From Rhodospirillum rubrum ATCC 11170 (GTDB lineage Bacteria; Pseudomonadota; Alphaproteobacteria; Rhodospirillales; Rhodospirillaceae), in assembly GCF_000013085.1 (NCBI RefSeq), contig NC_007643.1, positions 319,001-383,000 of the forward strand: a DNA stretch of 64,000 nt. The letters run 5' to 3'. Under the pieces are notes generated by a model. It had not been told where the DNA came from. It searched no databases and was given only the letters and a program-made list of their open reading frames with translations. The translations under genes and the position numbers were made by a program. Positions 57,972-64,000 of this stretch are shown one piece after another. Within the stretch, counting starts at the first letter, position 1. Every line of letters begins with the position of its first letter.

Positions 57972-58001
57972 TCGCCCCGCTTCTCGACACCGGTGACGGT
58001 G

Positions 58002-58017
58002 TGTCAGCGGGCTGACA
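58002..58017 (+). promoter_or_regulatory. NifA-type upstream activator site
   Basis: TGTCAGCGGGCTGACA is a perfect palindrome that exactly fits TGT-N10-ACA. It lies about 95-110 bases upstream of the -24/-12 promoter, the usual NifA spacing. Confidence 0.6.
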
Positions 58018-58110
58018 AAAAGCGAGTCGAAACGAAAGAGGGCGGGTCCGACCCCAAGAAACCCCGGAAATCCGCGGGTTTGTAAAATACCCATATCCAG
58101 AGAGCGGTTT

Positions 58111-58126
58111 TGGCATGGGGAATGCA
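58111..58126 (+). promoter_or_regulatory. Sigma-54 (RpoN) -24/-12 promoter
   Basis: TGGCATGGGGAATGCA matches TGGCAC-N5-TTGCA at the invariant GG and GC, spaced exactly ten bases apart (58112-13 and 58124-25). The first gene starts about 150 bases downstream. Confidence 0.7.
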
Positions 58127-58277
58127 TTTAAGGGACCAGCTAAGCCGTTCCCGTGACCAATGAGGCCTGCCTAAACTTAAGGTCCTTTCCCCCCTAAGCA
58201 ATACATCCTTCGTCAAGACTAAAATGGTGCGTCCGTCCTCGGCCGTGGCTGGTGGATGCTGTCTGGAGGTCCGACTG

Positions 58278-58862
58278 TTGAAACCCGATTCGCTGAATTA
58301 CTTCATTCTTGCCGATAGCGACAAATGTATTGGCTGTCGGATGTGTGAAATTGCCTGCGCCGTTACTCATTCGGAAGACAAGCCCGAAACGGTGGGCGCT
58401 CTGGACGGTCCTTTGGTGCCCCGGCTGTTCGTCGTCGTCACCGACGACGTGACGGTGCCGGTGATCTGTCGTCACTGCGAGGATGCCCCTTGCGCCTCGG
58501 TCTGCAAGATGGCGGCGATCTCGCGGGTTGACGGCAAGGTCCTGGTCGATGCCGAGCGCTGCGTCGGCTGCCGGTTGTGCCTGATGGCTTGCCCCTTCGG
58601 CGCCACCGAATTCGTCCCCCAGCCCGCCGATGCCGCGCCCGTCTATATCACCCCGGCCGATGGCCGGCCGAGCCGCGCCGTCAAGGTCCGTTACAAAGCC
58701 AATAAATGCGACCTGTGCAGCGGCCTCGCCGATGGCCCGGCCTGCGTCAACGCCTGTCCCCAGAACGTCCTGTCGATCGTCGATCCCGCCGCCGAAGTGG
58801 CGCGGCGCGCCCTGGGCGCCGTCGAGGATCTGGTGTCCAGCATGAAATTCTCCGGTCTGTGA
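58278..58862 (+). CDS. Polyferredoxin, four 4Fe-4S clusters (HycB/HydN-like)
   Basis: The 194-residue protein has four cysteine clusters: CIGCRMCEIACAV, CRHCEDAPCASVCKMAAI, CVGCRLCLMACPFGA and CDLCSGLADGPACVNACPQ. It is the electron-transfer type found with hydrogenases and formate dehydrogenases. TTG 58278 is chosen because GGAGG lies 8 bases upstream and homology begins there. It is the first gene behind the sigma-54 promoter and stops 17 bases before the hydrogenase-like gene. Confidence 0.9.
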   Translation: MKPDSLNYFILADSDKCIGCRMCEIACAVTHSEDKPETVGALDGPLVPRLFVVVTDDVTVPVICRHCEDAPCASVCKMAAISRVDGKVLVDAERCVGCRLCLMACPFGATEFVPQPADAAPVYITPADGRPSRAVKVRYKANKCDLCSGLADGPACVNACPQNVLSIVDPAAEVARRALGAVEDLVSSMKFSGL

Positions 58863-58879
58863 GCCAGAGGGATATGAGC

Positions 58880-60268
58880 ATGTCGATCCAACCGACCGTA
58901 ACCATCGATCCCGAGCTGTGTACCGGATGTGGGCGGTGTGTTGAAACCTGTCCGGTTCAGGCGATCGCCGGCAGCCGGGGCAAGGCCCATGAGATCGAGG
59001 CGGCGGCTTGCGTGTCCTGCGGGCGGTGCGTCGCCACCTGCGCCGCCTTTGATTCGATTTTCGACGCCTTCCCGACGCCGCGCCCGGTCCGCCTGAAACG
59101 GCGCGGCCTTCCCGGTTCGCTGAAGGAGCCGTTGTTCGCCGCCCATGATCCCAGCCGGATCGAGGCGGTGCGCAAGGCCTTCGCCACCCCCAAGCGGATG
59201 ACGGTGATGCAGGTCGACACCATGGCCTGCGTCGCCCTGGCCGAGGATTTCGGCCTGCCCCCGGGCAGCCTGTCGCCGCTCAAGATCGCCAGCGCCGCCC
59301 GCCAGCTGGGCTTCGATCGGGTGTACCGCACCAGTTTCCCCGCCGGTCTGGCGGTGTTGGAAACCGCCCACGAGATGGCGGCCCGTCTGGCCAATGGCGG
59401 CAATCTGCCGGTGATCAATTCGTCGTGTCCGGCGGTGGTGGCCTTCCTGGAACGGCGCTATCCCGAGCTTTTGCATTACCTGTCGACGGTGAAGTCCCCC
59501 CATCAGATCGCCGGCGCCCTCTACAACTCCTATCTCGCCGATGCCGCCAATCTCGCCCCGGCGAATATTCACAAGGTCTCGGTCGTCGCCTGCCTGTCCC
59601 ATAAGGCCGAGGCCGAACGTCCCGAGATGATGACCTGCGGCTGCCCGGATATCGATACGGTGCTGACCGCCCGCGAGCTCGCCATCCTGATCAAGGACGC
59701 CGGCATCGACGTGCCTTTGCTGGGCGATGGCGAATTCGACAACGATTTTCCCGAGATCGAAGGCCTCGACACCCTTTATTGCGCTCCCGGCGATGTGTCG
59801 CGGGCGGTGCTGGGCGCCGGGCGCTGGTTCCTGGGCCAGGGCGAAGGCGTCGGCGCGCCGGCGGGCGAAACCGTCGAGGTGCTTGACGAGGCCACCCGGC
59901 TGACCCGGCTGGCCTATCCCGGCGGCACGCTTCAGGCGCTGACGGTGGCCGGCTTCGACAAGGCCGTTCCCTATCTTGAAGCGATCAAGGCCGGGCGCAA
60001 TGCCTTCCAGTTCCTGGAGATCGCGTCTTGTCCCCAGGGCTGCGCCTCGGGGGCGGGGTTGCCCAAGGTGCTGCTGGAAACCGAGAAACCGGCGCGCTAC
60101 CGCGCCCGGATCGAGAACCTGCCGCCGGCGGCGCCCGAGGCGTGGAGCCGGCTTCCCGGCCATCCGTCGATCGTCGCCCTCTATGGCGGCTACTTCGGCA
60201 AGGCCATCGGCGACAAGTCGAACCGCCGTCTCCACACCCAATACGCCGAACCTGCGGCCGCCCCCTAA
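58880..60268 (+). CDS. Divergent [FeFe]-hydrogenase-like protein
   Basis: The 462-residue protein has two N-terminal 4Fe-4S motifs (Cys14/17/20/24 and Cys44/47/50/54), then an H-cluster-like domain. L1 is INSSCPAVVAF (Cys183), L2 is VACLSHKAEAER (Cys238) and L3 is EIASCPQGCASGAG (Cys384, Cys388). Thus four H-cluster cysteines remain, but the proton-shuttle Cys before Cys183 is Ser, and the usual MPC/TAKK and EVMxC residues differ. It may be a sensory, low-activity or changed-function enzyme. The start is at 58880 (or ATG 58874). HydEFG maturases are not in the window. Confidence 0.8.
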   Translation: MSIQPTVTIDPELCTGCGRCVETCPVQAIAGSRGKAHEIEAAACVSCGRCVATCAAFDSIFDAFPTPRPVRLKRRGLPGSLKEPLFAAHDPSRIEAVRKAFATPKRMTVMQVDTMACVALAEDFGLPPGSLSPLKIASAARQLGFDRVYRTSFPAGLAVLETAHEMAARLANGGNLPVINSSCPAVVAFLERRYPELLHYLSTVKSPHQIAGALYNSYLADAANLAPANIHKVSVVACLSHKAEAERPEMMTCGCPDIDTVLTARELAILIKDAGIDVPLLGDGEFDNDFPEIEGLDTLYCAPGDVSRAVLGAGRWFLGQGEGVGAPAGETVEVLDEATRLTRLAYPGGTLQALTVAGFDKAVPYLEAIKAGRNAFQFLEIASCPQGCASGAGLPKVLLETEKPARYRARIENLPPAAPEAWSRLPGHPSIVALYGGYFGKAIGDKSNRRLHTQYAEPAAAP

Positions 60269-60346
60269 CTCCCTCCCTCGCCGCGCCCCGTCGCTTGGGG
60301 CGCGGACCCCACGGTGTTGCAACGATAAGACCGATTGAGGCGAACG

Positions 60347-61279
60347 ATGAGTTACTACACTCCCAAGGAAATCGCGGAAAACGCCGTCAAGACCTACGGC
60401 CTGAAGGCCGCCATGCCGGCCTCCAAAATCCTGGCCCTGGGCTTCCTGGCCGGCGGCTTCATCGCGCTGGGCGCCGAGGCCGCCACCCTGGCCGCCCATG
60501 ACGCTTCGGGCGTTGGCATCGGCCGGCTGATCAGCGGGCTGGTGTTCTCGACCGGCCTGATGATGGTGATGATCGCCGGGGCCGAGTTGTTCACCGGCAA
60601 TGTCCTGATCTGGATGGACTTCCTGGAGCGCAAGGTCGGCGTCAACGCCATGCTGCGCAATTGGACGCTGGTCTGGCTGTCCAATTTCGCCGGCGCCGTG
60701 GTCGTCGCCTCCATGATGGACCTGTCGGGGCTGTGGAACACCAACGAGGCCCATGTCGGCGCCTATGTGCTCAAGACCGCCGTCGGCAAGCTGTCGCTGA
60801 CCTACACCGAGGCCTTCGTTCGCGGCATCTTCTGTAACTGGATGGTCTGCCTGGGCGTGTGGATGGCCTATTCGGCCAAGGATACCGCCGGCAAGGTCCT
60901 GGCCATCTTGTTCCCGATCACGCTGTTCGTGCTGAGCAATTTCGAGCACTGCGTGGCGAATATGTACTACATCCCCGCCGCGATCTTCGCCAAAGCCAAT
61001 ATCGCCGCCGTCGAAGCCAGTCATCTTGGCGACAAGCTCGATCTGCTGACCTGGTCGAATTTCATCGTCAACAATCTGGTGCCGGTGACGCTTGGCAACA
61101 TTGTTGGCGGCGCTCTTTTCGTCGGCTCGTTCTACTGGTTCACCTATCTGCGCGGCCAGAAGCCGACGCCGGCGCCCGCCGCCACCGTCCCCTTCTCCGT
61201 CGCCAAGTGCCCGGTGATCGCCGCTTGCCCCGCCACCACCCTCGCCGGTTCGAAAGGCTCCCTGAGCGCAGCCGAATAG
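60347..61279 (+). CDS. Formate/nitrite transporter family channel (FocA-like)
   Basis: The 310-residue protein has six transmembrane helices and FNT motifs AGAELFTGNVLIWM, TYTEAFVRGIFCNWMVCLGV and the conserved His in NFEHCVANMYYIP (the pH-gating His of FocA). The basic, Ala/Pro-rich tail is variable. It moves formate (or nitrite/hydrosulfide) across the inner membrane. In this cluster, formate is the most sensible substrate, but that is inferred. Confidence 0.9.
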   Translation: MSYYTPKEIAENAVKTYGLKAAMPASKILALGFLAGGFIALGAEAATLAAHDASGVGIGRLISGLVFSTGLMMVMIAGAELFTGNVLIWMDFLERKVGVNAMLRNWTLVWLSNFAGAVVVASMMDLSGLWNTNEAHVGAYVLKTAVGKLSLTYTEAFVRGIFCNWMVCLGVWMAYSAKDTAGKVLAILFPITLFVLSNFEHCVANMYYIPAAIFAKANIAAVEASHLGDKLDLLTWSNFIVNNLVPVTLGNIVGGALFVGSFYWFTYLRGQKPTPAPAATVPFSVAKCPVIAACPATTLAGSKGSLSAAE

Positions 61280-61373
61280 GTCCAGCCGCCGGGGGGCGGC
61301 TTCCCCCCGGCGGTCCCAGTGCGGGGCTTGTGGGCGCGGCGTTCGGCACCGATCCGACTTCAGGAAAAAAACG

Positions 61374-61853
61374 ATGGCCGTCTTACTGATCACACCTGAG
61401 AAATGCACGAATTGCCGTGCCTGCGAGGTCGCCTGTTCGATGGCGCACGAGGAGGAATTCAATCCCTCGCGCTCCCGGGTCAGGGTGCTCGCCCGCACCG
61501 CCGGCGAAAAGGCCGTTCCGGTCACCTGCCTGCAATGCGACGACGCCGGATGCATGGCCGTCTGCCCGGCCCATGCCATCACCGACGATGTCGTCACCGG
61601 CGCCCGGCTGATCAACGAAACCCGCTGCATCAAATGCACGATGTGCATGCAGATCTGCGCCTTCGGGGCGACGTTCCAGGATGAGCGCAGCCGCAAGATG
61701 CTGAAATGCGACCTCTGTGACGGCGATCCCCTCTGCGCCAAGGCCTGCCCGTCGGGCGCCATCGTCAGCGGCGAGGCGGCGACCGCCAATGCGGCCAAGC
61801 GGCTGGTCGCCGCGCGCAAGATGAAAGTCTTTTCAAAAGGAGGGCGCGGCTGA
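61374..61853 (+). CDS. Polyferredoxin, four 4Fe-4S clusters (AOR-associated type)
   Basis: The 159-residue protein has clusters CTNCRACEVACSM, CLQCDDAGCMAVCPAHA, CIKCTMCMQICAFGA and CDLCDGDPLCAKACPSGA. It is like small ferredoxins encoded with aldehyde:ferredoxin oxidoreductases. Its stop overlaps the ATG of the AOR-like gene (TGATG), so the two are translationally coupled and probably form one complex. Confidence 0.9.
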   Translation: MAVLLITPEKCTNCRACEVACSMAHEEEFNPSRSRVRVLARTAGEKAVPVTCLQCDDAGCMAVCPAHAITDDVVTGARLINETRCIKCTMCMQICAFGATFQDERSRKMLKCDLCDGDPLCAKACPSGAIVSGEAATANAAKRLVAARKMKVFSKGGRG

Positions 61854-63136
61854 TGTTTGGCTGGTGTGGACACCTGCTTCGCGTCGATCTGAGTACCGGC
61901 GCGATCCGCAAGGAGGCGCTCGAGGACGGCGCGGCGAAAGCCCATCTGGGCGCCGGCGCCCTTGGTCTTCACCTGTTCGGGGCGGCAAACGGCGAGACGA
62001 TTGATCCGTTTAGCGGCGCCAACCGGGTGGTCTTCGTCACCGGCCCGTTGACCGGCACCCTGGCCCCCAACAGCGGCCAGCACGCCGTGGTCACCGCCGT
62101 GCCGCCGCAAGGCCGCCCGGCCGTCGCCAGCTTTGCCAGCGGCTTCGGCCCGGAACTGAAATACGCCGGCTATGACGCCATCGTCATCGAAGGCCGCTCG
62201 GCCGAACCGCTGTATCTGTGGATCAAGGATGACGTGGTCGAACTGCGCCCGGCCAAGGGGCTGTGGGGCGAAACGGTTATCCCCACCCTGCGCGCCGTGC
62301 GCGCCGCCACCCATCCCGAGGCCCGCTTCTGCGGCATCGGCCCGGCCGGCGAGAACGCCGTCGCCGGGGCGGTGATCGTCGATGATCAGGGGATCGGCGC
62401 CGGGTTGGATATGGGCGCGGTTCTTGGCGCCAAAAACCTGAAAGGCATCGCCGTTCGCGGCACCCGGGGGTTCCGCGTCGCCGATACCCATGGCTTCGTC
62501 GAAGCCGCCCTGGCCGCCCGCGCCCAGGTCATCGCCGCGCCCCTGGCGCTGTCGGGGGATCCGATCGACGACGTGATGCTGGTCGCCAGCGCCGCCACCA
62601 CCGCCGCGCCCGCTGGGCGCGCCCCCGGCCGGCCGATGGGCTGCGTCGGCGCCACCTTATCCTTCGCCACCTTCACCGCGCGTTCGGGCGCCCGCCAGAC
62701 GATGGCGCTCAATGCCGAGGCCTTGCCCGGCGCCCGCGCCGCGCGGCTGGGCGACTACCGCTTCATCGTCGATCACGGATTGGCCTATGGCCCGACCCGT
62801 CAGGGTCTGGCCGGGCTGGGCGACGAGGACGCGGCGCTTGCGGTGAAGGCGATGGCGGCGGGCGAGCGCCCGGCCTTCATCGCTCCGCCGCCCAACGCCG
62901 AGGCCGCCCCGCCGCCCCGCCACGGTGGGTACGCCGTCGGCGGCTATCTGGTGGTGCCCGATATAGCGCCGTCTTCGGACGATCCCTTGCCGGCGGTGGC
63001 CGAGGCCGCCGGTCTGTGCCCGCTGACCGGCTTTGTCTGCGACGCCGACACCCTGGCCCGCCTGCTGCGGACCGCCACCGGGATCCCCGCCACCGCTTCG
63101 ACCATCCTGTCCATCGGGGGACACCAAAATGCTTGA
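61853..63136 (+). CDS. Shortened aldehyde:ferredoxin-oxidoreductase-like protein
   Basis: The 427-residue protein starts with a good AOR N-terminal domain (tungsten/pterin-binding type): HLLRVDLSTGAIRKE, GPLTGTLAPNSGQH, FASGFGPELKYAGYDAIVIE and GLDMGAVLGAKNLKGIAVRG. The usual catalytic region is reduced: the CxxCxxxC cluster is represented only by Cys264 (GCVGAT) while the late Cys389 remains, and length is ~175 residues below the ~600 of the family. It may retain a pterin but lack a normal cluster. Confidence 0.8.
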   Translation: MFGWCGHLLRVDLSTGAIRKEALEDGAAKAHLGAGALGLHLFGAANGETIDPFSGANRVVFVTGPLTGTLAPNSGQHAVVTAVPPQGRPAVASFASGFGPELKYAGYDAIVIEGRSAEPLYLWIKDDVVELRPAKGLWGETVIPTLRAVRAATHPEARFCGIGPAGENAVAGAVIVDDQGIGAGLDMGAVLGAKNLKGIAVRGTRGFRVADTHGFVEAALAARAQVIAAPLALSGDPIDDVMLVASAATTAAPAGRAPGRPMGCVGATLSFATFTARSGARQTMALNAEALPGARAARLGDYRFIVDHGLAYGPTRQGLAGLGDEDAALAVKAMAAGERPAFIAPPPNAEAAPPPRHGGYAVGGYLVVPDIAPSSDDPLPAVAEAAGLCPLTGFVCDADTLARLLRTATGIPATASTILSIGGHQNA

Positions 63137-64000
63137 TGATGTTGTGACCCGGGTCCTGCCCGCGGGCGGCGCCGCCGTCCCTGGTTCGGGCCATGGGCCG
63201 GGCGCCGTGCCCCGCTGGAACGGGGCGGGCCATCGGCCGGCTTCCCCCCGGGCCGGTGCCAATGGCGTGATTTTCCTGGCCTCGCTTATCTTCTCGGGGC
63301 TGGCCCTGGCCGGCGCTATCGCCGCCATTCTGGCCGTTTTCCCCGGTCCCTGGACCCTCGGCCTGGGGCGTCTGCCCTGGCTTGCCAGCGATCAGGCCCT
63401 GTTCGGGCTGGCGCTTGATCCGCTGTCGTGCCTGATGCTGGTGGTGATCACGCTCTGCGGCTTCCTGGTGGTGCTCTACTCGGGCGGTTACATGAGCCTG
63501 GGCAACGTCGAGCACCCCTCCGACGCCAATCTGGCGCGCTATTACTTCTTTGTTTGCCTGTTCATCACGGCGATGGTCGGGCTGGTGTCGTCGCCCAATT
63601 ACTTCCAGCTTTTCCTGTTCTGGGAACTGACGACGCTGTGTTCCTGGGGGCTGATCTCGTTCTATGGCGATGCCGAGGCCCTGAAGTCGGCCTATAAGGC
63701 GCTGCTCATCACCCATGGCGCCGGGCTGTTCCTCGCCGCGGCCGTGGTGCTGATCTATGTCGAGACCGGCTCTTTCGCGTTCGACGCGATCAATCTGCTG
63801 ACCCCGGGCCTGAAAAGTCTGGTGATCGCCTTCATGGGCATCGCCGCCCTGGCCAAGGCCGCCCAATTCCCCTTCTTCACCTGGCTGCCCACCGCCATGG
63901 CCGCCCCGACCCCGGCCAGTTCCTATCTCCACGCCGCGGCGATGGTGAAGGCCGGCATCTATCTGCTGGCGCGGCTGGCGCTCAGCGTCGACGCCTTCCC
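63129..64000 (+). CDS. HyfB/NuoL-type proton-translocating subunit, 5' part
   Basis: The frame is open to the window edge (at least 290 residues). The ATG at 63129 overlaps the AOR-like stop. After a Pro/Gly-rich start it has several transmembrane helices and the antiporter-like family motifs LALDPLSCLMLVVITL, FWELTTLCSWGLISFYG and AALAKAAQFPFFTWLPTAM, followed by APTPASSYLHAAAMVKAGIY with conserved Lys. It resembles HyfB/HycC/NuoL proton-pumping subunits. The rest of the complex lies beyond the window. Confidence 0.88.
   Translation, partial: MLDDVVTRVLPAGGAAVPGSGHGPGAVPRWNGAGHRPASPRAGANGVIFLASLIFSGLALAGAIAAILAVFPGPWTLGLGRLPWLASDQALFGLALDPLSCLMLVVITLCGFLVVLYSGGYMSLGNVEHPSDANLARYYFFVCLFITAMVGLVSSPNYFQLFLFWELTTLCSWGLISFYGDAEALKSAYKALLITHGAGLFLAAAVVLIYVETGSFAFDAINLLTPGLKSLVIAFMGIAALAKAAQFPFFTWLPTAMAAPTPASSYLHAAAMVKAGIYLLARLALSVDAF

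Larger units (their letters stand above)
57750..58277. promoter_or_regulatory. Divergent hypF / hydrogenase-cluster control region
   Basis: This 528-base region has no supported gene. It has a run of palindromes: CTTCGTCAC-TG-GTGACGAAG (57952-57971), a related GTGACGA at 57933, ACACCG-N4-CGGTGT (57987-58002) and a TGT-N10-ACA site (58002-58017), then a sigma-54 promoter near 58,112. Confidence 0.65.

Noticed and set aside
58691-62491. Very long minus-strand frame (1266 codons) across the hydrogenase cluster
   Set aside because: It runs opposite to five well-supported genes and shows no domain; it reflects the high GC and codon bias of the sense strand.

Overview
This is a GC-rich alphaproteobacterial chromosome segment. 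The gene content (PHA synthesis genes, phaR, divergent hyp genes and a ferredoxin/hydrogenase-like cluster) points to a metabolically versatile Rhodospirillaceae member. From memory it most resembles Rhodospirillum rubrum; that name is inference and was not tested by a search. Most of the window is dense, conserved, housekeeping-like DNA. Two AT-richer islands stand out: about 3.9-5.0 kb, and about 50.65-52.68 kb.

Layout. 0-3.8 kb: DUF898 protein end, M48 protease, cstA-ybdD. 3.9-4.8 kb: AT-rich DUF2971 gene beside tRNA-Gln(TTG). 5.3-6.6 kb: globin-coupled chemoreceptor. 7.2-11.8 kb: ispE, a TPR lipoprotein and ETF-ubiquinone oxidoreductase (minus strand). 11.9-18.3 kb (plus strand): uracil-DNA glycosylase, lytic transglycosylase, moaB, an OmpA-like protein, apaG, folE, then a guanidine-II riboswitch driving a small guanidinium exporter. 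18.4-22.9 kb: phaB, phaA, phaC and a small PhaC-associated gene, divergent from phaR. 23-24.3 kb: a hypothetical protein and an XRE regulator. 24.4-27.8 kb: the queuosine operon queA-tgt-queG. 27.9-28.7 kb: mntP behind a yybP-ykoY manganese riboswitch. 28.8-34.7 kb: DUF2937, a ThDP enzyme, ALDH7-type dehydrogenase, BPL_N protein and TPR protein. 34.7-38 kb: aldo/keto reductase, nudC, AEC transporter. 38.1-43.3 kb: the classical aroA-cmk-rpsA-ihfB-lapA block. 43.5-44.5 kb: a FYDLN acid protein and two identical tRNA-Ala(GGC) genes in a tandem duplication. 44.5-49.5 kb: esterase, ALDH, glutamine amidotransferase, class IV aminotransferase, AhpD-like protein. 49.7-57.7 kb: hypB facing hypFCDE, with an island between them (decayed transposase, FRG-domain gene, orphan antitoxin).

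From 57.75 kb to the end comes the most interesting part. A regulatory region carries palindromes, a TGT-N10-ACA NifA-type site and a -24/-12 sigma-54 promoter. It precedes a tight plus-strand cluster: polyferredoxin, a divergent [FeFe]-hydrogenase-like protein, a FocA-type formate channel, a second polyferredoxin, a shortened aldehyde:ferredoxin-oxidoreductase-like protein and the start of a HyfB/NuoL-type proton-pumping subunit that runs off the window. With the adjacent NiFe maturation genes this looks like a nitrogen- or formate-responsive, membrane-linked, ferredoxin-dependent H2/formate complex. Both of its recognisable redox enzymes have lost key catalytic residues.
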